A DNA stretch of 23,245 nucleotides from Pseudomonadota bacterium (GTDB taxonomy: Bacteria; Pseudomonadota; Gammaproteobacteria; Xanthomonadales; Rhodanobacteraceae), in assembly GCA_023430685.1 (NCBI GenBank), contig JAEYZH010000038.1, positions 1-23,245 on the forward strand. Reading direction: 5' to 3'. How positions within the stretch are numbered: position 1 is the first letter of the stretch; every line of letters begins with the position of its first letter. The notes below the pieces were generated by a model that was not told the DNA's origin, did not search any database, and worked only from the letters and a program-made list of their open reading frames with translations. The translations under genes were made by a program, and so were the position numbers. Shown one piece after another: positions 16,893-23,245 of the stretch.

Positions 16893-16936
16893 ATCCTCTG
16901 GATCGCGAGGATCAAATAGCGGCCATCCATGGCCGC
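16893..16936 (-). other. Two inverted repeats in the nuoE-nuoF gap
   Basis: The 78-nt gap between nuoE and nuoF holds GATCCTC...GAGGATC (16893-16913) and GCGGCCAT-CC-ATGGCCGC (16919-16936, eight complementary positions with the centre necessarily unpaired). AATAGC (16915-16920) can also pair with GCTATT (16954-16959) over the nuoE stop, competing with the second hairpin. No T-run follows, so these are not intrinsic terminators. They may affect mRNA processing or NuoE/NuoF stoichiometry; that is inference. Confidence 0.55.
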
Positions 16937-16954
16937 GCTGTTCGAGGGGAGCTG

Positions 16955-17482
16955 CTATTCCAGGGCGTCGAGGATCTGGTCGACCCGCGTGATGTCGAGC
17001 TTCTCGTGGTAGTGGCCGTTGACGACCATCATCGGCGCGCCGCAGCAGGCGGCCAGGCATTCCTCTTCCTTCTTGAGGTAGATGCGGCCGTCCGCGCTGG
17101 TCTCGCCGAGCTTGATCCCGTACTTCTGCTCGCAGTGGCGCACGATGTCCTCGGCGCCATTGAGCCAGCACGAGATATTGGTGCAGATCGCGACATTGTG
17201 GCGACCGACCGGGTTCGTCTCGAACATCGAGTAGAAGGTCGCGACCTCGTAGCCCCAGACCTGCGGCAGGCCGAGGTACCTCGTCACCGCGGTGATCAGC
17301 TCGTCGGTCAGGTGGCCGCCGTTCTGCTCCTGCGCCGCCCACAGTCCCTGGATCAGCGCCGAGCGCTTGCGGTCCGGCGGGAACTTCGCGACCCAGTGGT
17401 CGATGTGCTCGCGCGTGTGCGCGTCCAACGCGACCAGCGGATCGACGTCCTTGACCTGGTCGTAGGTGCCCGTCGCCTTCAT
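16955..17482 (-). CDS. nuoE: NADH-quinone oxidoreductase subunit E
   Basis: NuoE (24-kDa homologue, thioredoxin-like fold) carries the off-path 2Fe-2S cluster N1a next to FMN in NuoF. The 175-residue product has all four ligands, C100 and C105 in AICTNISCWLNGAE and C142 and C146 in EECLAACCGAPMMVVNG. The helical N-terminal domain includes GLPQVWGYEVATFYSMF. Length is normal for the family. Its ATG overlaps the nuoD stop as ATGA (17482-17479), so the two are translationally coupled. Confidence 0.99.
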   Translation of the reverse strand: MKATGTYDQVKDVDPLVALDAHTREHIDHWVAKFPPDRKRSALIQGLWAAQEQNGGHLTDELITAVTRYLGLPQVWGYEVATFYSMFETNPVGRHNVAICTNISCWLNGAEDIVRHCEQKYGIKLGETSADGRIYLKKEEECLAACCGAPMMVVNGHYHEKLDITRVDQILDALE

Positions 17483-18732
17483 CTGTCGACTTCTCCAAAT
17501 ACGACGTCGTAGGTACCGATCATCGCGACGACGTCCGGCAGCATGTGGCCGCGCACGATCGCATCCATCGACGACAGGTGCACGAAACTGGGAGCGCGGC
17601 ATTTCAGGCGGAACGGCTTGTTCGCGCCGTCGGAGACGAGGTAGATGCCGAACTCGCCCTTCGGCGCCTCGACGGCCGCATAGGTCTCGCCCGCAGGCAC
17701 GGTATAGCCTTCCGTGAACAGCTTGAAGTGGTGGATCAGCGCTTCCATGTCGTCCTTCATCTCGACACGCGAAGGCGGCGCGACCTTGTAGTTGCGCAGC
17801 ATCACCGGACCGGGGTTCGCCCGCAGCCAGGCGACGCACTGCTGGATGATGCGGTTGGACTGGCGCATCTCCTCGACGCGCACGAGATAGCGGTCGTAGC
17901 AATCGCCCTTGACCCCGACCGGGATGTCGAAGTCGACTTCGGCGTACTTCGCGTAGGGCTGCTTCTTGCGCAGGTCCCATTCGATGCCCGAACCACGCAG
18001 CATCGGGCCGGACATGCCCCAGGCGAGCGCCTTGTCGGGCGGCACGATGCCGATGTCGACTGTGCGCTGCTTCCAGATGCGGTTTCCGGTCAGCAGTTCC
18101 TCGTATTCGTCGATGCGGTGCGGGAAATCGCCGCAGAACGCGTCGAGGAAATCGAGCATCGAACCGCCGCGCCAGTCGTTGAGGCGCTCGAGGTCCTTGC
18201 CCTTGTGCCACTTCGACTCGTTGTAGCGCGGCATCTTCTCCGGCAGGTCGCGGTAGACGCCTCCCGGGCGGTAGTAGGTCGCGTGCATGCGCGCGCCGGA
18301 GACCGCCTCGTAGCAGTCCATGAGCTCTTCGCGCTCGCGGAACGCGTACAGGATGACCGCCATGGCGCCGAGGTCGAGCGCGTTGGAGCCGATCCACATC
18401 AGGTGGTTCAGGATGCGCGTGATCTCGTCGAACATCGTGCGGATCCACTGCGCGCGTTCCGGCACCTCGATGCCCAGCAGGTTCTCGATCGCGCGCACGT
18501 AGGCGTGTTCGTTGCACATCATCGAGACGTAGTCGAGCCGGTCCATGTAGCCGATCGACTGGTTGAACGGCTTGGACTCCGCGAGCTTCTCGGTCGCGCG
18601 ATGCAGCAGGCCGATGTGCGGATCGGCGCGCATCACGGTCTCGCCGTCCATCTCCAGCACCAGGCGCAGCACGCCGTGCGCGGCCGGATGCTGCGGGCCG
18701 AAGTTCATCGTGTAGTTCTTGATTTCCTGCAT
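17479..18732 (-). CDS. nuoD: NADH-quinone oxidoreductase subunit D
   Basis: NuoD (49-kDa homologue, related to hydrogenase large subunits) forms the quinone-binding site with NuoB. The 417-residue product has the family length. The conserved GPQHPAAHG starts at residue 12, with H19 at the position of the quinone-binding His. Y62 in SIGYMDRLDYVSMMCNEHAY corresponds to the quinone-ligating Tyr (assigned by motif). The C-terminus GDIDVVFGEVDR-type ending is intact. The ATG at 18732 was taken because MQEIKNYTMNFGPQHP is a normal start, although the ribosome-binding site is weak. It is separate from nuoC, in contrast to the fused nuoCD of E. coli. Confidence 0.98.
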   Translation of the reverse strand: MQEIKNYTMNFGPQHPAAHGVLRLVLEMDGETVMRADPHIGLLHRATEKLAESKPFNQSIGYMDRLDYVSMMCNEHAYVRAIENLLGIEVPERAQWIRTMFDEITRILNHLMWIGSNALDLGAMAVILYAFREREELMDCYEAVSGARMHATYYRPGGVYRDLPEKMPRYNESKWHKGKDLERLNDWRGGSMLDFLDAFCGDFPHRIDEYEELLTGNRIWKQRTVDIGIVPPDKALAWGMSGPMLRGSGIEWDLRKKQPYAKYAEVDFDIPVGVKGDCYDRYLVRVEEMRQSNRIIQQCVAWLRANPGPVMLRNYKVAPPSRVEMKDDMEALIHHFKLFTEGYTVPAGETYAAVEAPKGEFGIYLVSDGANKPFRLKCRAPSFVHLSSMDAIVRGHMLPDVVAMIGTYDVVFGEVDR

Positions 18733-18820
18733 GTCGAGTGACCCGAACTACATCAAGGGATCGAAAGACTGAAACGCGGAGCACGCGCAGCACGCCTGCG
18801 CAGGGCCTCTTCGTGTGCGC

Positions 18821-19579
18821 TCACTTCCTGCGCTCCGATGCCGCTTCGGCCTCGGCCTGTTCGTAGCGCGAATCGTCGCGGATCGTGCGCGGGACCAGCA
18901 CGCGCGGTTCGACCGAGGTGACCGGCTCGTACACGACGCGCTTCTTGTCGGGGTCGTAGCGCACCTCGACGTTGCCGATCAGCGGGAAGTCCTTGCGGAA
19001 CGGATGGCCGACGAAGCCGTAGTCGGTGAGGATGCGGCGCAGGTCGGGATGGCCTTCGAACACGATGCCGTAGAGGTCGAACGCCTCGCGCTCGAACCAG
19101 TCCGCGACCGGCCAGGTGCCTGTCAGAGACGGCAGGATCGGCAATTCGTCGTCGCTGCACCAGGCGCGCACGCGCAGGCGCCGGTTGTGGCTCACCGACA
19201 GCAGGTGCACGATGACCGCGAAGCGGTGTGGCTTGTGGACGTCGCGCGGGCGGCCCGCCCAGTTGAAACGCCCGGGACCCGCGCCTTCGACGCCGCGCGA
19301 GAAGCCTTCCGACGACACGTCGGTGGTGTCCCATTCGCTGTCGCCCCAGGACAGGTAATCGACCCCGCAGAGGTCCATCAGCTGCTCGAACCGCAGATCC
19401 GGGTCGTCGCGCAGGATCGCCGCGACCGCGAGCCAGTTCTCCGGCAGCACCTCGATCGTCGCCTCGCCGAGGGGATCTTCGATGCGCGCGAGCTTCTGCC
19501 CGAGTTTCGCCTCGAGCGCGCGGATCCATGCAGGCTGTTCGATCGACGCGGCGGTCGTTGCGGAGCTGTGGTCGGTCAT
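18821..19579 (-). CDS. nuoC: NADH-quinone oxidoreductase subunit C
   Basis: NuoC (30-kDa homologue) is a structural subunit that packs against NuoD and NuoB. The 252-residue product shows the family signature EREAFDLYGIVFEGHPDLRR and GHPFRKDFPLIG (about 163-202). Between GVDYL and RFAVIVHLLS lies an insert of about 40 residues (about 77-118, containing SEWDTTDVSSEGFSRGVEG) that, from memory, resembles Xanthomonadaceae NuoC and is absent from most bacteria. The ATG at 19579 lies 9 nt after the nuoB stop. An 88-nt gap separates it from nuoD. Confidence 0.97.
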   Translation of the reverse strand: MTDHSSATTAASIEQPAWIRALEAKLGQKLARIEDPLGEATIEVLPENWLAVAAILRDDPDLRFEQLMDLCGVDYLSWGDSEWDTTDVSSEGFSRGVEGAGPGRFNWAGRPRDVHKPHRFAVIVHLLSVSHNRRLRVRAWCSDDELPILPSLTGTWPVADWFEREAFDLYGIVFEGHPDLRRILTDYGFVGHPFRKDFPLIGNVEVRYDPDKKRVVYEPVTSVEPRVLVPRTIRDDSRYEQAEAEAASERRK

Positions 19580-19588
19580 GACGTGGCC

Positions 19589-20143
19589 TCAGCGCGCGAT
19601 CGTGTTGGTGCGGCGGATCTTCTTCTGCAACTGCAGGATGCCGTGGATCAAGGCTTCCGCCGTCGGCGGGCAGCCCGGCACGTAGATGTCGACCGGCACG
19701 ATGCGATCGCATCCGCGCACGACCGCGTACGAATAGTGGTAATAGCCGCCACCGTTCGCGCACGAACCCATCGAGATCACCCACTTCGGATCGGGCATCT
19801 GGTCGTAGACCTTGCGCAGCGCGGGCGCCATCTTGTTGACGAGCGTGCCCGCGACGATCATCACGTCGGATTGGCGCGGGCTCGGGCGGAAGATCACGCC
19901 GTAGCGATCGAGGTCGAGCCGCGACATGCCCGCGTGCATCATCTCGACCGCACAGCAGGCGAGGCCGAACGTCATCGGCCACATCGACCCGGTGCGCGCC
20001 CAGTTGACGAGGCTGTCGAGGCTCGCGGTGGCGAAGCCGCGCTGCATCAGCGGGTTGTCGTCGCCGGGCCGCAGGATGTCGTCGACGACGTTGACCGGCG
20101 CCGGGTTGTGCATCGTGTCGGCGATGCGGGTGACCAGGCTCAT
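19589..20143 (-). CDS. nuoB: NADH-quinone oxidoreductase subunit B
   Basis: NuoB (PSST homologue) holds cluster N2, the final electron donor to quinone. The 184-residue product has all four ligands: tandem C63-C64 in FGLACCAVEMMH, C128 in ISMGSCANGGGYYHYSY and C158 in VPGCPPTAEALIHG. Length matches the family. The ATG at 20143 was chosen over an in-frame ATG at 20221: a GGGAA ribosome-binding site lies upstream, and the extra 26 residues of the longer form overlap the nuoA end and do not resemble NuoB. Confidence 0.98.
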   Translation of the reverse strand: MSLVTRIADTMHNPAPVNVVDDILRPGDDNPLMQRGFATASLDSLVNWARTGSMWPMTFGLACCAVEMMHAGMSRLDLDRYGVIFRPSPRQSDVMIVAGTLVNKMAPALRKVYDQMPDPKWVISMGSCANGGGYYHYSYAVVRGCDRIVPVDIYVPGCPPTAEALIHGILQLQKKIRRTNTIAR

Positions 20144-20201
20144 GCTGCGATTCCCGTGCAGGTGGCAGGATCGGACGGCCGCGAACCGGCGTGGGTGCTC
20201 G

Positions 20202-20558
20202 TCATTCCCATTCCAGCGCACCCTTCTTCCAGATGTAGACGAAGCCGAGCACGAGCATGCCGAGGAAAAGTCCCATCTCGACCAGCCCGAGCAGTCCGAG
20301 CGAGTCGAACACGGTCGCCCACGGGAAGACGAACGCGATTTCCAGGTCGAAGATGATGAACAGGATCGCGATCAGGTAGTAGCGCACGTCGAAGCGCATG
20401 CGCGTGTCCTCGAACGCTTCGAATCCGCATTCGTAGGGCGAGGACTTCTCGGGCGTCGGTCGGCGCGGGCCGAGCAGGTTACCGGCCACCATCAAGCCGA
20501 TCCCGACCACGGCGGAGACCACGATGAACAGCAGGACCGGGAAATACTCGGCCAGCAC
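20202..20558 (-). CDS. nuoA: NADH-quinone oxidoreductase subunit A
   Basis: NuoA (ND3 homologue) is a three-helix membrane subunit with a flexible quinone-chamber loop. The product (118 residues from this start) has the loop motif SSPYECGFEAFEDTRMRFDVRYY with C44, and the second-helix acids D71 and E73 in FIIFDLEIAFVFPWA. Two GTG codons compete as start. The one at 20564 overlaps the strong GGAGGT (20568-20563) and so has no spacing. The GTG at 20558 has a 4-5 nt spacing and gives MLAEYFPVLLF, so I prefer it; the alternative adds two residues. It opens the nuo operon, about 120 nt after tRNA-Leu. Confidence 0.95.
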   Translation of the reverse strand: MLAEYFPVLLFIVVSAVVGIGLMVAGNLLGPRRPTPEKSSPYECGFEAFEDTRMRFDVRYYLIAILFIIFDLEIAFVFPWATVFDSLGLLGLVEMGLFLGMLVLGFVYIWKKGALEWE

Positions 20559-20640
20559 AGACACCTCCGCGCCGAAGGCGCATCAGCGGTCGCGGCGGCG
20601 CAGCCGGCGCGACGACGGTAAAGAACGATCCTGCGTCCGG

Positions 20641-20661
20641 CCCCGGGCAAGTTGCCCGGGG
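20641..20661 (-). terminator. GC-rich hairpin after tRNA-Leu (weak terminator candidate)
   Basis: CCCCGGGCAA (20641-20650) and TTGCCCGGGG (20652-20661) form a perfect 10-bp inverted repeat with almost no spacer, so a stem of about 8-9 bp with a small loop. It starts 18 nt past the tRNA-Leu 3' end. The only T-rich bases (GTTCTTTACC) lie some 13 nt further on, so a classical intrinsic terminator is doubtful. It may instead be a processing or stability element, or a partial terminator before nuoA. Confidence 0.45.
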
Positions 20662-20678
20662 CGTTCCGCCGAATCGAA

Positions 20679-20763
20679 TGGTGCCCAAGAGAGGACTCGA
20701 ACCTCCACGGGTTTCCCCGCTACCACCTCAAGGTAGTGCGTCTACCAATTCCGCCACCTGGGC
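20679..20763 (-). tRNA. tRNA-Leu (anticodon GAG)
   Basis: An 85-nt class II tRNA. The acceptor stem GCCCAGG pairs with CTTGGGC (one G-T), and CCA is encoded (20681-20679). The anticodon stem CTACC/GGTAG closes the loop TTGAGGT with GAG at 20729-20727, reading CUC/CUU. A long variable arm (around CGGGGAAACCCG) and the T loop TTCGAGT are present. Its 5' end lies 5 nt beyond the secG stop, so it must be cut from a secG transcript by RNase P. The same secG-tRNA-Leu(GAG) pairing exists in E. coli (secG-leuU). Confidence 0.97.
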
Positions 20764-20768
20764 ACAGC

Positions 20769-21248
20769 TTACTTTCCGTCCTTCCCCTCTTCCGTCGACC
20801 CGGTCGCCGCCTCCGGCGCGGTCGACTGCGCGGCAGGCTGCTCGACCGCGTTGGTCGCCGGTGCGGCCGGATCGGGTGCGGGCGCGACCGCCGGTGCCGG
20901 CGTATCCGCCGACGCCGCAGGTTGCGGAACCCCGTCCACCGATGCAGGAGCCGCGGCCGGAACCGCAACGCCGGACATCACGCCAAGGTCGTCGACCGGC
21001 GCCGTGCTGACGCCGGGTCGAGACAGGAACATGCCCATGCCGAGGCTGAGCAGAAAGAACAAACCAGCGAGGACCGCCGTGCTGCGCGACAGGAAATTGG
21101 CCGAGCCGCGCGCACCGAAGACGGTCGCCGACGCGCCGCCACCGAAGCCCGAACCCGCATTCGCGCCTGCACCGCGCTGAAGCAGGATCAGGACCACCAT
21201 GGCGATCGCGATCAGGATGTAGAAGACGTTGGCGACAATGGACAGCAT
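20769..21248 (-). CDS. secG: Preprotein translocase subunit SecG
   Basis: SecG is the small inner-membrane subunit of SecYEG that stimulates SecA-driven export. The 159-residue product has helix 1 (about 3-23, VANVFYILIAIAMVVLILL), the conserved loop LLQRGAGANAGSGFGGGASATVFG and helix 2 (about 56-76, TAVLAGLFFLLSLGMGMFL). The C-terminal 80 residues are a low-complexity Ala/Pro-rich tail ending GSTEEGKDGK, longer than in E. coli (110 aa in total). The ATG at 21248 lies 10 nt after the tpiA stop with GAAGAG upstream; homology begins there. It is co-transcribed with tpiA and with the tRNA-Leu behind it. Confidence 0.96.
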   Translation of the reverse strand: MLSIVANVFYILIAIAMVVLILLQRGAGANAGSGFGGGASATVFGARGSANFLSRSTAVLAGLFFLLSLGMGMFLSRPGVSTAPVDDLGVMSGVAVPAAAPASVDGVPQPAASADTPAPAVAPAPDPAAPATNAVEQPAAQSTAPEAATGSTEEGKDGK

Positions 21249-21258
21249 GGTTGACTCT

Positions 21259-22008
21259 TCAGGTTCCGGCGGCTGCACAGATCGCGAGGAAATCCCCGGC
21301 CACCAGCGATGCGCCACCGATCAATCCGCCGTCCACGTCGGGCCGGCCGAACAGTTCGGCCGCGTTGGCGGGTTTGACGCTGCCGCCGTACAGCAGCCGC
21401 AGCGAGCTGGCGATTGTAGCATCCCGTCCCGCGAATATGCCACGCATGAACGCGTGCACGTCCTGCGCCTGCTCCGGCGACGCGGTGCGGCCGGTTCCGA
21501 TTGCCCAGACCGGTTCATACGCCACCACCGCGTTCGCGAACGCGGCGACGCCTGCGCGCTCGATCACCGCGCCGAGCTGGCGCGCTATCACGGTTTCGGT
21601 CGCGCCGTCCTCGCGTTCGGCCAGCGTTTCGCCGACGCACAGGATCGGCACCAGCCCGGCGGCCTGCGCCGCGACGAACTTCGCCGCGACCTGCGCATCG
21701 GATTCGGCGTGGTACTGGCGCCGCTCGGAATGGCCGGCCAGCACGTAGCCGCAGCCGATGTCCTTGAGCATCGCGCCCGAGACCTCGCCGGTGTACGCGC
21801 CCTGCGCGTGCTCGCTGAGGTCCTGTGCGCCGAATCCGATCGGGGTCGCCGCGTGCGCGGAGATCAGCGCATCGAGATACGGAAACGGTGGCAGCACGAC
21901 CACGTCGACGCCGGACGGCAGGCCCGCGGCCACGCCCGCGACGAGATCGCGCGCGATCGCGCGCGATCCGTGCATCTTCCAGTTTCCTGCCACCAGCGGG
22001 CGACGCAT
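21259..22008 (-). CDS. tpiA: Triosephosphate isomerase
   Basis: TpiA interconverts dihydroxyacetone phosphate and glyceraldehyde 3-phosphate in glycolysis and gluconeogenesis. The 249-residue TIM-barrel shows all catalytic residues: N9 and K11 in AGNWKMHG, H93 in LAGHSERRQYH, and E165 in VAYEPVWAIGTGRTASP, which also carries the mobile loop 6. The phosphate-binding motifs LLYGGSVKPANA and GGLIGGASL are intact. The ATG at 22008 was chosen over one at 22023, since GGGA lies about 7 nt upstream and MRRPLVAGNWK is the usual start. It is the first gene of the tpiA-secG-tRNA-Leu unit and has a promoter at 22039-22067. Confidence 0.99.
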   Translation of the reverse strand: MRRPLVAGNWKMHGSRAIARDLVAGVAAGLPSGVDVVVLPPFPYLDALISAHAATPIGFGAQDLSEHAQGAYTGEVSGAMLKDIGCGYVLAGHSERRQYHAESDAQVAAKFVAAQAAGLVPILCVGETLAEREDGATETVIARQLGAVIERAGVAAFANAVVAYEPVWAIGTGRTASPEQAQDVHAFMRGIFAGRDATIASSLRLLYGGSVKPANAAELFGRPDVDGGLIGGASLVAGDFLAICAAAGT

Positions 22009-22038
22009 CGCGATCCCGTTCATCCGAAAAGGCGCGCA

Positions 22039-22067
22039 AGGATAGCCGCGCCCGCGCGGGTGGACAA
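22039..22067 (-). promoter_or_regulatory. Promoter for tpiA-secG-tRNA-Leu (and possibly nuo)
   Basis: A minus-strand -35 TTGTCC (22067-22062) and -10 TATCCT (22044-22039) are separated by exactly 17 bp. The -10 hexamer is identical to that of the tRNA-fMet promoter. Transcription would start near 22032, giving a leader of about 24 nt before the tpiA ATG at 22008. It lies in the 85-bp gap after the upstream membrane-protein gene. I found no convincing separate promoter before nuoA, so this may also feed the nuo genes. Confidence 0.6.
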
Positions 22068-22093
22068 CCGCGGCGGACGCAACCGCCCGCGAC

Positions 22094-23245
22094 TCAGCGT
22101 CGCGGCGCCTCGCCGCGCGCAGGCGCTCCGTCCGCGCCGGGCATCGGCACCGGCTGCACGACGTCGGCGTCGTCGAGGCGCAACACGCGGATCTGCCGCA
22201 GCATCGCGTCGTCGATCGGCTGCTGCGCATCGAGATAGGCGATCACGACGCCGCCGATTTCGCGCCAGGGCAGCCGCACGCCGTCGAGTGCGAGCGGCTC
22301 GAAGGGCTCGGCATCGCGATAGCCGACGGGTGCCGCGAGCAGATGGAACCAGGTTGGCTGTTCGCCGTGGAACCAGCAATGCGCGATGCGCGCCGGCTCG
22401 GGCGCGAGCGCCTTGAGCACCGAATCGACCGACACGTAGCCGCCCCACTCCGGCGGCTGGCCGAGGCCGTACACGATCACATGGCAACGCTCCGACCGCA
22501 GGTCGAGCGCCGCGACGCGATCGCTCGCCGCATGCGCGACGCGCGCGATCTCCACGCTCCTGCGCGCGAACGAATCGGCCTGCGCGTGCGATGCGAACGC
22601 CCACGCCGTTAGCAGCGGCAGCGCCGCGCCTAGTGCGAACACGCGCGCGTGGCGGGTCCGCGCGCGCCAGATCCAGTCGAGCAGCAGGCCGCCGAGCGCG
22701 GCGAGGCCGACCATGCCGAGGTAGTAGAGCCGCGACTGCATCGCCGATTGCACCGCCGAGTCCGCCGCCGACAGCGGCGCCGCATTGAGCGCGGCGACCG
22801 GCGCCTGCAGCAGCACCGGCAGCAGCACGAGGCAGGACGCGCACGCGATCCAGCCGGTGTCGCGCCGCGAAGGGCCGCCCGCGCGCGCGCGCATCGCGAT
22901 GGCGGCGGCGAGCACGAGCACGGCCGCGAGCGAGGCGAGGCGCGCCGGCAGCACCAGCCGCGTCCACCAGGAGAAGAAGCCGGCCGCGTTGCCGAGCCAT
23001 TCGAGTGTTCCGCGCACGAACGTCGCCGCGAGCGAGGTGGCGCCGGTGAGTCCCGTCGTCGCGGTACCGAGCACTGCCGCGCGCCACGCGAACCACGCGA
23101 CGACGCAAGCGGCCATCCATGCGACGCCGCGCAGGCCGACCGCGCGCCACGCGGGTACCGACGCTGCACGCTGCGACCACAACACGATGACCGCGGCGAC
23201 CACCGCGACGCCGGTCTCCTTCGACAGCGGCGCCGCGAGCGACGC
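22094..23245 (-). CDS. Polytopic membrane protein, C-terminal part (glycosyltransferase-like?)
   Basis: This frame ends at TGA 22096-22094 and is open to the right edge, so the N-terminus lies outside the window; the GTG at 23203 is only an internal codon. The visible 383 residues begin ASLAAPLSKETGVAVVAAVIVL. They contain about five further hydrophobic segments down to roughly 23203-22600, followed by a soluble C-terminal domain of about 180 residues (with RCHVIVYGLGQPPEWGGYVS). The SKETG box after a helix, and the later SRLYYLGMVGLAALGGLLLDW, resemble motifs in GT-C-type glycosyltransferases and related uncharacterised membrane proteins. That assignment is tentative and I do not recognise a specific family. 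It is followed by the tpiA promoter. Confidence 0.75.
   Translation of the reverse strand, partial: ASLAAPLSKETGVAVVAAVIVLWSQRAASVPAWRAVGLRGVAWMAACVVAWFAWRAAVLGTATTGLTGATSLAATFVRGTLEWLGNAAGFFSWWTRLVLPARLASLAAVLVLAAAIAMRARAGGPSRRDTGWIACASCLVLLPVLLQAPVAALNAAPLSAADSAVQSAMQSRLYYLGMVGLAALGGLLLDWIWRARTRHARVFALGAALPLLTAWAFASHAQADSFARRSVEIARVAHAASDRVAALDLRSERCHVIVYGLGQPPEWGGYVSVDSVLKALAPEPARIAHCWFHGEQPTWFHLLAAPVGYRDAEPFEPLALDGVRLPWREIGGVVIAYLDAQQPIDDAMLRQIRVLRLDDADVVQPVPMPGADGAPARGEAPRR

Noticed and set aside
15500..17512. 670-residue plus-strand ORF opposite nuoF and nuoE
   Set aside because: Antisense shadow; its frame merely mirrors third-position GC of the nuo genes.
20565..20640. A nuoA promoter using TTGCCC inside the hairpin as -35
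   Set aside because: No reasonable -10 hexamer occurs at 16-18 bp; the best candidate, CGTTCT, is poor.

Overview
The window reads as a high-GC gammaproteobacterial chromosome segment, most likely from the Xanthomonadales (Lysobacter/Luteimonas/Xanthomonas relatives). The grounds are the high GC content, gene products that resemble this group (for example NuoC with a 'DEWDT/DVSS/GFSRGVEG'-type insert), and the gene order tpiA-secG-tRNA-Leu-nuoA..N-tRNA-fMet-rimP-nusA-infB. The genus cannot be fixed from what I can see. Every gene I support lies on the minus strand, so transcription runs from high to low coordinates. The many long plus-strand ORFs are antisense shadows of high-GC coding DNA.

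Layout in transcription order. (1) 23245-22094: C-terminal part of a polytopic membrane protein, cut by the window edge. (2) 22067-20679: a tpiA promoter, then tpiA, secG and a tRNA-Leu(GAG) that starts only 5 nt after the secG stop, followed by a GC-rich hairpin. (3) 20558-5470: a complete 14-gene nuo operon (nuoA-N) for the proton-pumping NADH:quinone oxidoreductase, with nuoC and nuoD unfused. Spacing is mostly tight (ATGA overlaps at nuoD/E and nuoJ/K), with larger structured gaps between nuoE/F and nuoF/G. (4) 5456-5340: a good sigma-70-like promoter and the initiator tRNA-fMet gene, followed by two tandem intrinsic terminators in a leader of about 220 nt. (5) 5120-192: rimP, nusA and infB, the conserved translation/transcription-factor operon. 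(6) 191-1: a gap after infB made mostly of tandem ATTGGTG heptamers and an inverted copy of the same heptamer.

How they work together: TpiA and the nuo complex serve glycolysis and respiratory NADH oxidation. SecG is part of the Sec translocon. tRNA-fMet, RimP and IF2 serve 30S maturation and initiation, and NusA controls elongation and termination, probably including the terminators upstream of its own operon.

Most of the window is ordinary housekeeping DNA. The parts that deserve attention are non-coding: the heptamer-repeat hairpins (positions 1-181, and a related element placed inside the nuo operon between nuoF and nuoG), a 41-codon ORF exactly coupled by ATGA overlaps to nuoF and nuoG through that element, an initiator tRNA with a T1/T72 mismatch in place of the usual C1/A72, and the double-terminator leader before rimP. 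No mobile element, CRISPR array or defence system was seen.
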